Shown: positions 41,755-51,243, numbered from the stretch's first letter. The stretch: DNA of 64,000 bases from Xenorhabdus eapokensis (GCF_001908105.1 NZ_MKGQ01000007.1:1-64000), one strand, 5' to 3'. Numbers and translations are program-made. The notes: generated from the letters alone by a model not told the origin.

Positions 41755-42051
41755 TTAACGCAAGCCTAACTGAAAAATGAGGGCTTCTGCTTGACAACTA
41801 AAGGTAAAATCCACCGATAACTGCATTCCACCATCCACCGCTTCGATACTATGGCGTATAATACACGGATCAGATTCTACTGATTTTGCCTTTTCAATCA
41901 ACATATTAAGCATAACTTCTGCTTCTTGCTCACTCGTAAAAATACACTGGTAAGAAGCGATACAATCTTCATTATCAATCACTGTTCCCACATCAACACA
42001 ACAGCAAGCAGCCGTTTCTTCGGCACTGCAACGGTTAATAGCATCAGACAT
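41755..42051 (-). CDS. yfcZ: YfcZ/YiiS family protein
   Basis: A 98-residue conserved small protein of unknown function, close to E. coli YfcZ. Shared features are CSAEETAACCCVDVGTVIDN, ASYQCIFTSEQEAE, KAKSVESDPC and the C-terminal SCQAEALIFQLGLR. The cysteine cluster CCC at residues 16-18 is notable. It is divergent from fadL, as in other enterics. Confidence 0.92.
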   Translation of the reverse strand: MSDAINRCSAEETAACCCVDVGTVIDNEDCIASYQCIFTSEQEAEVMLNMLIEKAKSVESDPCIIRHSIEAVDGGMQLSVDFTFSCQAEALIFQLGLR

Positions 42052-42422
42052 TTAATTTCTCTCCGGCTAAAAAAACTTGCTAATAATTCTACGTTCTCCT
42101 CACTACCGATAACCAGTATTTACGCTGTTTGGCATCATTTATCTCACGATTTATTGATCTGACCACGCCTACAGAAATCCGTTTACACTTCATTAACGGA
42201 AGCTGTCTACTTTTTGTTAAGCAAGTCCCAATTTAAGAATCATTTTAGTTATATTTAGAAAACATTCTTGCAACATATTCTATTATCAAGCCTATACTTC
42301 GTTCGCTGGTCTGATTTGTCATATTTGTCATTGTTGTCATTGCGACAAATCGACTCTACAATCCCGCGCTCTCAGCTACTTGAGTGGCATGTTAATAATA
42401 ATTAGACAATGAGGTTTTGGTT
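42052..42422. promoter_or_regulatory. yfcZ-fadL divergent control region with a FadR-like site
   Basis: No gene fits in these 371 bases. GCTGGTCTGATTTGTC (42305-42320) keeps the ACTGGTCNGANNTGT pattern of FadR sites and lies about 100 bases ahead of fadL. Downstream, ATTTGTCAT and TTGTTGTCATTG repeat a TTGTCAT word three times (42316-42340), a possible second regulatory element. Confidence 0.6.
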
Positions 42423-43733
42423 ATGGACCAGAAAAACCTATTTACACGTTCAGCGTTAGCAGTGGCGGTTGCAATCCTCTCATCCAACGCTAGTGCTGCT
42501 GGTTTTCAATTGAATGAATATTCATCATCAGGACTAGGCCGTGCATTTTCTGGGGCAGGTGCCGTTGCAGATAACGCTTCCGTAGGAAGTCGTAACCCTG
42601 CGGCCATGACCTTATTTAACACCCCATCGTTTTCTGGTGGTTTAGTGTACGTCAACCCAGATGTTGATATTACCGGTAAATCACCTGTGACTAGTCAGAG
42701 CACAGATGCTAAAAACATCGCACCACATGCCTGGATCCCAAACCTGCATTTTATCGCTCCAATCAATGATCAGTGGTATTTTGGCGCCTCAGCCGTGAGC
42801 AATTTTGGCTTATCCACAGAATTCAGTAATAATTATCCTGCTGACCTAATTGGTGGGAAGACATCACTCAAAACGTTGAACTTTAATCTAAGTGGTGCTT
42901 ACAAATTTAATGATCAATTCAGCTTTGGCTTAGGTGTCAACGCTGTTTATGCCGATGCTGAAATCGTTCGTCATATGGGTGAAACAGGCCCTGCAACAGC
43001 CAAAATGACAGGATTTAATACCCAAGCAACGACTGAAGCTGCCAAATTGGAAGGTAAAGATTTGGGTTATGGCTGGAATGTAGGATTCCTATATCAGTAT
43101 GATGAAAACAACCGCTATAGCCTGACGTATCGCTCCAAGGTCAAAGTTAAGTTCAAAAAGGGAGATTACAGCAATGAAATGCCAGCGCTGCTCCCCGGCG
43201 GCCTTGCTGGCAACACCATTAAAGGTACTCTGGATCTGAACTTACCCGATATGTGGGAACTTTCAGGCTATAACCGTGTTGCACCACAATGGGCAATTCA
43301 CTATAGCTTCTTGTATACAGGCTGGAGCGAATTTAAAGAATTACGTGGTAAAAGCAAAGATTCCGGCGCTACCTTATTCCACAAAGACGAAGGCTTCCGC
43401 GATGCTTACCGTATCTCGCTAGGTACAACTTACTACTATGATGATAACTGGACATTCCGTACCGGTATCGCCTTTGATGAAAGCCCTGTGCCAGCCAAAA
43501 ATCGTTCTATCTCAATTCCGGATCAAGATCGTTTTTGGTTTAGCTTAGGAACCACTTATGCGTTCAATAAAGATGCTTCCGTGGATGTTGGTGTTTCCTA
43601 TATGCGCGGTAAGAAAGTACATGTTAGCGAAAAATTGAAAGAGGATATAATTGCTCCTTTCGATAGACCATATGAGTTTGATTCTAAAGGAACCGCATGG
43701 TTGTATGGCATAAACTTTAACTACTCGTTCTAA
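42423..43733 (+). CDS. fadL: Long-chain fatty acid outer-membrane transporter FadL
   Basis: A 436-residue outer-membrane beta-barrel importing long-chain fatty acids. A signal peptide (1-25) ends SSNASA, giving mature [19 protein letters not shown], the conserved N-terminal hatch and the NPA motif (SRNPAAM). The barrel ends in aromatic YSF. The start at 42423 has GAGG eight bases ahead; the upstream TTG lacks spacing. The loop rich in insertions in E. coli (after about residue 180) is shorter here. Confidence 0.95.
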   Translation: MDQKNLFTRSALAVAVAILSSNASAAGFQLNEYSSSGLGRAFSGAGAVADNASVGSRNPAAMTLFNTPSFSGGLVYVNPDVDITGKSPVTSQSTDAKNIAPHAWIPNLHFIAPINDQWYFGASAVSNFGLSTEFSNNYPADLIGGKTSLKTLNFNLSGAYKFNDQFSFGLGVNAVYADAEIVRHMGETGPATAKMTGFNTQATTEAAKLEGKDLGYGWNVGFLYQYDENNRYSLTYRSKVKVKFKKGDYSNEMPALLPGGLAGNTIKGTLDLNLPDMWELSGYNRVAPQWAIHYSFLYTGWSEFKELRGKSKDSGATLFHKDEGFRDAYRISLGTTYYYDDNWTFRTGIAFDESPVPAKNRSISIPDQDRFWFSLGTTYAFNKDASVDVGVSYMRGKKVHVSEKLKEDIIAPFDRPYEFDSKGTAWLYGINFNYSF

Positions 43734-43761
43734 TACGTGCTCTAACCGAATAACGTAACCT

Positions 43762-43792
43762 AAAAAAAGGATAGCACTCGCTATCCTTTTTT
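43762..43792. terminator. Bidirectional terminator between fadL and mlaA
   Basis: A-run plus GGATAGC, loop ACTC, GCTATCC plus T-run: a perfect stem of about 13 bp flanked by A7 and T6. It serves both convergent genes. Confidence 0.92.
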
Positions 43793-43808
43793 AATTATAG
43801 ATACCTAT

Positions 43809-44561
43809 TTAATCTATAGAATCCAATTCATCTTGAATAGTTGCCGCATTAGGATTATTTTCCGGCTCCAACTTACCGCCATTGGCCATAAAATCGTGGC
43901 GTTGGAAGTAAGCATCGCGCACCATCAAATAAGGATCCGAAGAGTTCTTTAATAATCCATCAGAATCCAGCAAGCGGGCACGGGTTTCTATACCCTCGAC
44001 CATCCATTTTCCTACCGACATCCAGCCAGTGAGATAATACAGAACGGGATAAGTTATATCCGCAAAGTTACCACCTTCATCACGCAGAGTAAAACTTCCA
44101 TAACCGGGCAGAACAACATAGGGGCCATACCCCACGTTATAGTATCCCAATGTGCTACCAAAACGCATCGGATCTTCTTTTATCAGTTTGGGGTTCGCCA
44201 TAGAAGCAACATCAATAAGTCCCCCCATTCCCAACAAGGTATTCAAAAAGAAACGGTTAAAGTGTTTTGCACCTTCATGAACATCACCACGCAAAAAACT
44301 GTTGACCATGCTGGCGGGTTCTTCAAGATTACTCATAAAATTGCTAATACCATTTCGGGCAGGCATCGGCACATAATTACGCCAACCTACAGCAACAGGA
44401 CGCAGTACATACGGATCGAGAACATCATAATTAAAGTTGAACATAGCACGGTTAAACCCTTCCAGCGGATCAGAACGTCCCTGTTCCATCGTATTCGATG
44501 AACTGGCACATCCCACAAGTAAGACTGCTGTAAGAGCAACCCCGCTCAGACTATACTTCAT
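43809..44561 (-). CDS. mlaA: Phospholipid-transport outer-membrane lipoprotein MlaA
   Basis: A 250-residue lipoprotein (VacJ) that removes misplaced phospholipids from the outer leaflet and passes them to MlaC. The lipobox ends at C18 (LLVGCASS). DPLEGFNRAMFNFNYDVLDPYVLRP and LLGMGGLIDVA, with the GYGPYVVLPGYGSFTLRD loop, are diagnostic. GGAGA six bases ahead fixes the start at 44561 rather than four codons upstream. Confidence 0.95.
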   Translation of the reverse strand: MKYSLSGVALTAVLLVGCASSSNTMEQGRSDPLEGFNRAMFNFNYDVLDPYVLRPVAVGWRNYVPMPARNGISNFMSNLEEPASMVNSFLRGDVHEGAKHFNRFFLNTLLGMGGLIDVASMANPKLIKEDPMRFGSTLGYYNVGYGPYVVLPGYGSFTLRDEGGNFADITYPVLYYLTGWMSVGKWMVEGIETRARLLDSDGLLKNSSDPYLMVRDAYFQRHDFMANGGKLEPENNPNAATIQDELDSID

Positions 44562-44573
44562 ATTGTTCTCCAT

Positions 44574-45237
44574 AAAATTATTTTTAGATATTAACTATCG
44601 CGTTATATACCAGCTATTGCACCCAATATGTAAAATATACTGCCAATCTTTCATTAATGGTAATCTTTGATTTCGCAATCCTCTTCGATGGTGACATTTC
44701 TCAGAGAATGGGCACCGAAATATTTCATTTAATTTCAATTGTTAATTAATTGTTAATCTCTATTCGCTTGTTATTGGGCGAAAATAGGTTTATGAGATTG
44801 AATGTTGTTGCAGTAATGTTAATTCAAACGAAATATGGAGAATAATAAAATAAAAAAATTCATTCTTCTTTGCCTGTTGGCAGGCTCTACTCTTTTAGCC
44901 TCAATGCAGACTTATGCTATGTTCTGCTCGATAACCAATTAACAACCGAACGTAATTGAGTTAAAAGCACCCTGGCTTTTTTGGGATTTTCCTTTTCTTG
45001 CTTGTCGAAAATTCAACCCAAGATGCTACAGATATGGCAGCAATTGGTGTACACGGGAATTGTGTGGACATCGTGTTGTACACGGCAGACCTATAAAGTA
45101 TTTGAGTATTAGGCTCTTATGTGCTCAATGGCAAGTGAATGAACCGACTACAACTAAAAACAAACAGAAACAAATAAAGGTAAAAAACTTGATTAAAACA
45201 GGCAGGAAGAGATAAGATATAAACAAAGTAGTAAAAA
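44574..45237. other. Intergenic region between mlaA and tRNA-Arg, probable gene debris
   Basis: In E. coli yfdC lies here. In this window 664 bases hold only short frames: a 35-codon secreted-peptide-like ORF (44835-44942), and an open 43-codon stretch without a good start ending at about 45097 (its last residues read TDMAAIGVHGNCVDIVLYTADL with no known match). I see no intact gene and read the region as decayed. Confidence 0.5.
44835..44942 (+). CDS. Short secreted-peptide-like ORF, possible gene stub
   Basis: A 35-codon ORF. Basic N-terminus (MENNKIKK) followed by a hydrophobic run (FILLCLLAGSTLLA) and a probable cleavage near QTYA looks like a type I signal peptide with almost no mature part. 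It could be the 5' stub of a truncated exported protein. The ribosome-binding site is poor, since GGAG lies inside the frame. Confidence 0.3.
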   Translation: MENNKIKKFILLCLLAGSTLLASMQTYAMFCSITN

Positions 45238-45312
45238 GTCCCCTTAGTTAAATGGATATAACGAGCCCCTCCTAAGGGCTAATTGTAGGTTCGATTCCTG
45301 CAGGGGGCGCCA
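45238..45312 (+). tRNA. argW: tRNA-Arg (anticodon CCU), argW
   Basis: A 75-base tRNA with encoded CCA. The acceptor arms are GTCCCCT and AGGGGGC, the anticodon stem AGCCC/GGGCT holds loop CTCCTAA with anticodon CCT (45271-45273), and the T-arm is AGGTTCGATTCCT. It matches E. coli argW, a known prophage integration site in the same neighbourhood, and an integrase stub follows. Confidence 0.95.
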
Positions 45313-45447
45313 AATGAACCTCTCTCACAGTCTATTCAAGTCAATTAATCCTAGTAAAATCAATAAACTCATTAAATCCCTCATCTATCGAAGTCTAGTG
45401 GTGTCTTTCTAAATCTCTACAATTTTTCTATACAAGATTGGTGATTT

Positions 45448-45528
45448 ATGAAGCTGACAGACTTGACAATCAAGCGAGCCAAACCAAAGGAAAAAGCCTA
45501 TGTCTCTCACTATATAAAGAGCCGCTGA
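45448..45528 (+). pseudogene. Truncated tyrosine integrase (N-terminal stub)
   Basis: An ATG opens MKLTDLTIKRAKPKEKAYVS, the classical N-terminus of P4-type integrases, then the frame ends after 26 codons (SHYIKSR stop). The position 136 bases after tRNA-Arg is where such integrases lie. The rest of the gene is gone, so this is the scar of an element once integrated in argW. Confidence 0.75.
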
Positions 45529-45690
45529 TAGATTGGCAGCTTTGGAATGAAGTTAAAACACAGGCATTTAGTCGCAAAAGGTGTGTCAAAACATCAGGTG
45601 AAACAGGTAATTAAATCGTTATTTTCAACCCGCGAGAACGCTAAAGCTCACGATTCGCAGATGATCCCCTGTGTTGTATCGATAAGCGCT

Positions 45691-45950
45691 TTAGTCTTCT
45701 GTCTCACACATATTGTAATGCGGGATTAAGGCGCCTAAAAAATCTTTTGCCAGTGAATGACAGGGGATTCTTTTGTGATATTTTAGGTCATTAGTACGCT
45801 GAACATCAGCATCAATAACGGCATCATACTCCTCATGAGGGAAGCCCTTCTCATCAGGAAACTTGGCTTTCAGCATCATCTGGAACTCGGTCATCGTTAA
45901 CTGTTCAGCCTCTTCGCGTGACATATTGAAATGAGTGCGAGCCGCATTCT
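45691..45950 (-). pseudogene. Possible phage-gene remnant
   Basis: A 77-codon frame (ATG at 45924) continues upstream in frame to a stop near 45950, reading ARTHFNMSREEAEQLTMTEF. The highly charged C-terminal-looking piece is reminiscent of phage tail-assembly proteins, but I cannot name it. It faces the integrase stub and lacks an obvious ribosome-binding site, so a decayed prophage gene is the likeliest reading. Confidence 0.4.
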
Positions 45951-46122
45951 AAAATGCAAGTTTCATTGTCATTAAAATCGAAGACATGGTCTTTCATTCA
46001 GCTTATTCGCTCTTCTACTTAAAAAAAATCAGGAGCTGGAATTAAGGGGATTAAAAACGGACTTAATTCTGCTATCATTAAATTAATTTAAACGATATAA
46101 CTTTTAATTTTGATCATATCAT

Positions 46123-47070
46123 ATGAAAATAGCCATATTACGTAGAAATGGATTTGGTGATCTCATTTGCACTCAGCCATTAATAAAGTTTTTACAGAAA
46201 AGATATCCCAACGCAGAGATCAGCCTATTTATAGATTCAGGTAATGCTGAACTTGCTTATTATTTGTGTCCTGAAATCAATATCTGCATTATCCCTAAAG
46301 GAAATAAATACCTGGCTATTATTAAAACTGCATTAGCATTTCGTCGGAAAAAATTTGATATTGCTATATCAGCCAAACCCACACCTATGAAGCTAAATAA
46401 TCTATTCTTATGGCTATTAGGGGCTAAAAAACGCTATGCTGTTGTTACAGATAAGCATTGGCATGCAAAGTTAATTAACTATCCAGTGAATCAGGAACAA
46501 GTCAATGGTTACCATCAGGCATTAAAAGTATTGCGTACATTTTCACCTAATGAGAATGAATTATCTCCTGAGCTTTTCCCTTGTATCAATTTTAAAAATA
46601 CCTTTCGTTCTATTGAACGGTACTCACCCATGATTTTATTTTCTGTATCTAACAATAGAAAATACAGCCTCATAAATAATGAACACCTCACTTTAATCGC
46701 GAATAAAATCCTTGAAAGTTACCCAGATACAAAATTTTTCATTTCCTCGTATAAGTCTGATATTCCTTTAGCTGAGGATTTAAAATCACGTATAGGAAAA
46801 AATAGTGAAGTCGTCGTATCTGATTCTCTGAGCTCTTTTTTATCTTTATTGAACAGCATGACACTCGTTGTTGTCGGTGATGGCGGTATTTGCCATTTAG
46901 CAGCCGCACTACAGAAAAAGCTTATTGCTTTTTACGGTGTAACAAAACCGGAAAACTGGGCACCACTGGCTAAAAAAGATAAATCTATCACATTATACGA
47001 TCCTAAAAATGTCAACGATATTGATTTAGATAAGGTCTATCCAGCTATATTTTCTTTGCTAAAGGAATAA
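46123..47070 (+). CDS. Glycosyltransferase family 9 (heptosyltransferase-like)
   Basis: A 315-residue GT-B fold protein related to ADP-heptose:LPS heptosyltransferases. The N-terminal MKIAILRRNGFGDLICTQPLIKFLQKRYP is the GT9 entry motif, and the C-terminal LVVVGDGGICHLAAALQKKLIAFYG is the sugar-nucleotide-binding signature. It probably adds a sugar to lipopolysaccharide core or a surface glycan in the cytoplasm. It is alone rather than in a waa cluster, is AT- and Lys-rich, and follows an integration scar, so it is likely acquired. Confidence 0.85.
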   Translation: MKIAILRRNGFGDLICTQPLIKFLQKRYPNAEISLFIDSGNAELAYYLCPEINICIIPKGNKYLAIIKTALAFRRKKFDIAISAKPTPMKLNNLFLWLLGAKKRYAVVTDKHWHAKLINYPVNQEQVNGYHQALKVLRTFSPNENELSPELFPCINFKNTFRSIERYSPMILFSVSNNRKYSLINNEHLTLIANKILESYPDTKFFISSYKSDIPLAEDLKSRIGKNSEVVVSDSLSSFLSLLNSMTLVVVGDGGICHLAAALQKKLIAFYGVTKPENWAPLAKKDKSITLYDPKNVNDIDLDKVYPAIFSLLKE

Positions 47071-47243
47071 TCTATTAAATAACTTAAATTACATCAAAAA
47101 GATATAAATTTATCTTGAAAATAAATATCATTTGACAACATAATTTATTTTTAAGGAGACTCACTTTCCATTGGAAAACGGGCTTTTGAGGAAAGGTTAT
47201 TTTTCCTAAGTAAATACCTTAAACATCAGATAGCGACTCTGGT

Positions 47244-47615
47244 ATGAGTAAGATGCTAATTTCTCAATCTAAGTTACAAGACAACCCCTGTATTAGCTGC
47301 GGTGCTTGCTGTGCATATTTTCGGGTTTCATTTTATTGGGCTGAAGCTGAGGATGGTGGCGGTACAGTTCCCGTATCTATGACCGAAAAATTAAATGATT
47401 TCAGGCGCTGCATGAAAGGCACAAACGAACCTCACCCCCGATGCATCAATTTATGCGGTGAAATTGGTAAATCGGTTTCCTGTTCTATCTATGATAACAG
47501 ACCCTCACCTTGCAGAGAATTTCCCCAAGCCTGGGAAACAGATGACTATAATGAAAGCTGCGATCGTGCCAGAGCTGCTTATGGCCTTCCTCCTCTGCCA
47601 AAACCTCAAACATAG
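47244..47615 (+). CDS. YkgJ-family cysteine-cluster protein
   Basis: A 123-residue protein of the UPF0153/YkgJ type. The cluster CxxCxxCC is at residues 16-23 ([15 protein letters not shown]), with further Cys in [29 protein letters not shown], giving an eight-Cys pattern thought to bind zinc or an Fe-S cluster. No reaction is established for this branch. It is not clearly in an operon with either neighbour. Confidence 0.82.
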   Translation: MSKMLISQSKLQDNPCISCGACCAYFRVSFYWAEAEDGGGTVPVSMTEKLNDFRRCMKGTNEPHPRCINLCGEIGKSVSCSIYDNRPSPCREFPQAWETDDYNESCDRARAAYGLPPLPKPQT

Positions 47616-47803
47616 TTGATACTCGTTTGATGTTAGTCGAATAAAAACAGAATATTTCACTCAATAGGAATTCGTTAGTCCCATCACAGACACCCTACTT
47701 TTGCATATCTATAGTTAACAAATGTAAATTTCATTACAGCAGAATGAGTTATCGCTGTGCAGTTTATGAACTTTCCTTCATGAAATTATCAGGATGAAAA
47801 ATA

Positions 47804-49069
47804 ATGTCTGCTCATCTCCCTACAGGGTATATCCCGCAAACCTGCGAATCTTTATCACATTATCTTGCTAAAAATTTACCAACAACCATTTCACCAGGCG
47901 GTTCCCCTGAAACCTGGCAAATTCAAGAAGTGGGTGATGGAAATCTTAATTTAGTATTTATTGTCTCTGGAAAAGAAAAAACGATCGTCGTAAAGCAGTC
48001 TCTGCCTTATGTACGGGCTGCGGGTGAATCATGGCCGCTTTCCCTTGTTCGTGTGCATTTTGAATATCATGCCTTGATTGAAGAAAGAAAAGTCGCCAAA
48101 GAATATGTTCCTGATGTCTATTTTTATGATGAGAAAATGTCTCTCTTTGTCATGGAGTACTTATCCCAGCACATCATCCTACGCAAGCGCCTTATTGCTG
48201 GAGAAAAGTTTCCCCATCTCGCCGAAGATATTGGCATTTTCCTTGCGAATACGCTGTTCCATACTTCCGATATTGGCATGGCTGGTAAAGAGAAAAAAAA
48301 TCTTATTGCTTGCTTCGCTCATAATCATGAACTTTGTAAGATCACTGAAGATCTGATTTTTACTGAGCCCTATTTTAATGCAGAGAGAAATGACTGGACG
48401 TCTCCCCAACTTGACGATGAGATCGCCTCCATTTGGCAAGATCGAGCACTTATTCAAACCGCCATGCAGTATAAGTATCAATTCATGACACAAGCTCAAG
48501 CCTTGCTACATGGTGATCTCCATTCCGGCTCAATCATGGTAACGCCAAATTCCACCAAAGTTATTGACCCAGAATTTAGTTTTATGGGGCCAATGGCGTT
48601 TGATATCGGTAACTATATCGGTAATTTATTGATGGCTTACTTCGCCCAGCCAGCCCTGCGAGAAAATAATGCGCAATGCGTTGATTACCAAACATGGCTT
48701 TTCGGTCAAATAGAAACAACCTGGTCGGTGTTTGAACGCCATTTTCGTCAATTATGGAACGAAAAAGACATTGGGGATGCCTATCCTGTCGTGCTTTACC
48801 AACAAGGCACATTTGATGCTGCCTTTTTAAAAACAGTACAAGATGACTTTCTTGCTACCTTATTTAAAGACACACTTGCCTATGCTGGCTTAGAAATCAA
48901 TCGGCGTATTGTTGGGTTTGCTGGTGTTGCCGATTTCAAACAAATTGAAAATCAAAACCAGCGTGCTATCTGTGAAAAACGGGCGCTAAAACTGGCACGA
49001 GAATTGATAGTCAATCGAGAAAACTATCCCACTTTTTCGCTAATTAGACGCTATATTGCGCAGTGTTAA
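47804..49069 (+). CDS. mtnK: 5-methylthioribose kinase MtnK
   Basis: A 421-residue kinase with a protein-kinase-like fold that phosphorylates 5-methylthioribose (and 5-deoxyribose) at C1. Signatures are EVGDGNLNLVFIV (nucleotide loop), VVKQSLPYVRAAGESWPL, the catalytic HGDLHSGSIMV and the metal-binding DPEFSFMGPMAFDIG. Only ten bases separate it from mtnA, so they form one transcript with the class II aldolase. Confidence 0.95.
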   Translation: MSAHLPTGYIPQTCESLSHYLAKNLPTTISPGGSPETWQIQEVGDGNLNLVFIVSGKEKTIVVKQSLPYVRAAGESWPLSLVRVHFEYHALIEERKVAKEYVPDVYFYDEKMSLFVMEYLSQHIILRKRLIAGEKFPHLAEDIGIFLANTLFHTSDIGMAGKEKKNLIACFAHNHELCKITEDLIFTEPYFNAERNDWTSPQLDDEIASIWQDRALIQTAMQYKYQFMTQAQALLHGDLHSGSIMVTPNSTKVIDPEFSFMGPMAFDIGNYIGNLLMAYFAQPALRENNAQCVDYQTWLFGQIETTWSVFERHFRQLWNEKDIGDAYPVVLYQQGTFDAAFLKTVQDDFLATLFKDTLAYAGLEINRRIVGFAGVADFKQIENQNQRAICEKRALKLARELIVNRENYPTFSLIRRYIAQC

Positions 49070-49078
49070 GAGGTTGAT

Positions 49079-50173
49079 ATGAAAATTAATGGCACGCATT
49101 ATCGTTCTGTTTGGCTCGCTGATGATGGTTATACCGTCGAAATTTTCGATCAGACAAAACTTCCTTTTGAAATACAGACTATTCAACTACGCACTATGCA
49201 AGATGCTGCCACAGCCATCAAAGAAATGTGGGTACGGGGAGCGCCTTTGATTGGTGCCGTCGCCGCATATGGTATGGCTTTGGCAATGCGTCAAGAAAGC
49301 AGCGATGAAAATCTGCGACAAGCTTACACTATGTTAGTGAAAACCCGACCTACTGCGATCAATTTAAAGTGGGCGTTGAATCGAACTTATCGGGCACTAG
49401 AAAATATCGAACATTCACAGCGTGAAGCAACGGCTTATCATATCGCCAATGAAATTGCAGATGAAGATGTGGAACTTTGTCGCAAAATTGGTGAACACGG
49501 ACTAAAAATAATCCAGAATATCGCACAAACCAAACTAACAAGCGAAACGGTCAATATTTTAACTCACTGCAATGCCGGATGGCTCGCGACGGTAGATTGG
49601 GGAACCGCTCTGGCACCAGTTTATATGGCACATGATGCCGGAATTAAGGTGCATGTCTGGGTTGATGAAACCCGCCCACGTAATCAAGGAGGATTAACTG
49701 CTTTCGAATTAGGTTCACATGGTGTACCCCATACTTTAATTGCTGATAACGCCGGTGGTCATTTGATGCAACATGGCAAAGTGGATCTCTGCATTGTCGG
49801 CACAGACCGGACAACTGCCCAAGGCGATGTATGTAACAAAATTGGTACTTATCTCAAGGCATTAGCAGCTAAAGCCAACCAGGTGCCTTTTTACGTTGCC
49901 CTGCCATCCCCTACATTGGACTTTACCGTCTGGGATGGCGTAAAAGAAATTCCCATTGAGCAACGCTCAGGAGAAGAACAATCCCACGTATATGGCATCA
50001 CACCCGAAGGGGTACGAAGCTGGGTCAATACAGTGCCACAAGGTACATCTTGCGAAAACTATGCTTTTGATGTTACGCCTGCTGAACTTATCACCGGATT
50101 GATTACTGAACGTGGGGTTTGTGATGCCAGTGCGGAAGGATTACGGGCGCTTTTCCCTGATCTGTGTGGGTAA
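49079..50173 (+). CDS. mtnA: S-methyl-5-thioribose-1-phosphate isomerase MtnA
   Basis: A 364-residue aldose-ketose isomerase converting methylthioribose-1-phosphate to methylthioribulose-1-phosphate. Active-site residues are C164 (THCNAG) and D242 ([11 protein letters not shown]). [17 protein letters not shown] is the substrate phosphate region. It is related to eIF2B subunits, from which WVRGAP and the Asp motif distinguish it. Confidence 0.96.
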   Translation: MKINGTHYRSVWLADDGYTVEIFDQTKLPFEIQTIQLRTMQDAATAIKEMWVRGAPLIGAVAAYGMALAMRQESSDENLRQAYTMLVKTRPTAINLKWALNRTYRALENIEHSQREATAYHIANEIADEDVELCRKIGEHGLKIIQNIAQTKLTSETVNILTHCNAGWLATVDWGTALAPVYMAHDAGIKVHVWVDETRPRNQGGLTAFELGSHGVPHTLIADNAGGHLMQHGKVDLCIVGTDRTTAQGDVCNKIGTYLKALAAKANQVPFYVALPSPTLDFTVWDGVKEIPIEQRSGEEQSHVYGITPEGVRSWVNTVPQGTSCENYAFDVTPAELITGLITERGVCDASAEGLRALFPDLCG

Positions 50174-50197
50174 TCGTCATTATCATGCAAGGTAAAA

Positions 50198-50845
50198 ATG
50201 ATGAATAGAGCGCAAATCGCCCAAGAAATTATTGAAACTTGTCTCAAAATGAACGCACTTGGATTGAACCAAGGAACATCGGGTAATATCAGTGCCCGCT
50301 ATCAAGACGGTTTTCTGATTACTCCCAGTGGTATAGCTTATGAAAAGCTAACCCCTGATCAAATCGTATTTGTCAGTAATCAGGGGAAATATGCAGCCGA
50401 TAAGGTGCCTTCCAGCGAATGGCATTTTCATCTCTCTTGCTATCAAGTACGTTCTGATCTCAATGCTGTTGTACATAACCATGCGGTTAATGCCACGGCA
50501 GTTTCTATCCTCAATCATGCTATACCCGCTATCCACTACATGGTTGCCGTTACAGGCATCGATCATATTCCCTGCATTCCTTATGCCACTTTTGGGACGG
50601 CTGAACTAGCTGACAATGTAAAAAAGGGGATCGCATACAGTAAGGCATTATTGATGCAGCATCATGGCATGATTGTCATGGAAGTTAATCTGGAAAAAGC
50701 GCTATGGCTGGCCAATGAAATTGAGATATTGGCACAACTTTATTTGAAAGTGCTGCCAATACTGGAAACAGTGCCAATACTTTCTCCGGCAGAAATGCAG
50801 CAAGTTCTGGAAAAATTCAAGGGCTATGGATTAAAGGCAAAATAA
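50198..50845 (+). CDS. Class II aldolase, probable 5-methylthioribulose-1-phosphate/5-deoxyribulose-1-phosphate aldolase
   Basis: A 215-residue zinc aldolase very close to L-fuculose-phosphate aldolase. If the second Met is used, zinc and catalytic residues fall on FucA numbering: E73 (SSEWHFHL), H92 and H94 (HNHA), H155 (QHHG). No fucose genes are nearby. Directly behind mtnK-mtnA it should be the Ald2-type enzyme of the DHAP shunt, cleaving the product of MtnA to dihydroxyacetone phosphate plus methylthioacetaldehyde or acetaldehyde. A gene labelled fucA or mtnB would be a misreading: the MtnB dehydratase has a different sequence. Confidence 0.82.
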   Translation: MMNRAQIAQEIIETCLKMNALGLNQGTSGNISARYQDGFLITPSGIAYEKLTPDQIVFVSNQGKYAADKVPSSEWHFHLSCYQVRSDLNAVVHNHAVNATAVSILNHAIPAIHYMVAVTGIDHIPCIPYATFGTAELADNVKKGIAYSKALLMQHHGMIVMEVNLEKALWLANEIEILAQLYLKVLPILETVPILSPAEMQQVLEKFKGYGLKAK

Positions 50846-50933
50846 GTGCGAGGTTATGTGTATCAACAGAAACAGTATTCAGGAGATATGGCTCTAAAGT
50901 AGGCGGGATCTGATAAGAAATGCCGGAATGAAG

Positions 50934-51009
50934 TGGTGGGCGATACCAGATTCGAACTGATGACCCCCTCCTTGTAAGGGAGATGCTCTACCAACTGAGC
51001 TAATCGCCC
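50934..51009 (-). tRNA. tRNA-Val (anticodon UAC), copy 1
   Basis: A 76-base tRNA with encoded CCA; acceptor arms GGGCGAT and ATCGCCC, anticodon loop CTTACAA. It is the last gene of a seven-tRNA array. Confidence 0.96.
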
Positions 51010-51031
51010 ACTTCATATCTTGATACCTAAA

Positions 51032-51107
51032 TGGTGGGTCGTGCAGGATTCGAACCTGCGACCAATTGATTAAAAGTCAACTGCTCTACCGACTGAGCTA
51101 ACGACCC
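51032..51107 (-). tRNA. tRNA-Lys (anticodon UUU), copy 1
   Basis: A 76-base tRNA with encoded CCA; acceptor arms GGGTCGT and ACGACCC, anticodon loop CTTTTAA. Identical to the other two Lys copies. Confidence 0.96.
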
Positions 51108-51137
51108 AATTAGGTAATTCTGATTTTGATATCTAAA

Positions 51138-51213
51138 TGGTGGGTCGTGCAGGATTCGAACCTGCGACCAATTGATTAAAAGTCAACTGCTCTACCGACT
51201 GAGCTAACGACCC
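51138..51213 (-). tRNA. tRNA-Lys (anticodon UUU), copy 2
   Basis: Identical to copy 1 and offset from it by exactly 106 bases, including a near-identical 30-base spacer. Confidence 0.96.
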
Positions 51214-51243
51214 AATTAGATAATTTTGATTTTGATATTTGAA

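Noticed and set aside
45547..45729. 60-codon plus-strand ORF after the integrase stub
   Set aside because: Poor start context, no recognisable motif, and opposite to a more protein-like minus-strand frame; probably chance.
50198..50845. Annotation as fucA (fucose catabolism) or mtnB
   Set aside because: No fucose genes nearby and position behind mtnKA favours the DHAP-shunt aldolase; MtnB dehydratase motifs are not present.
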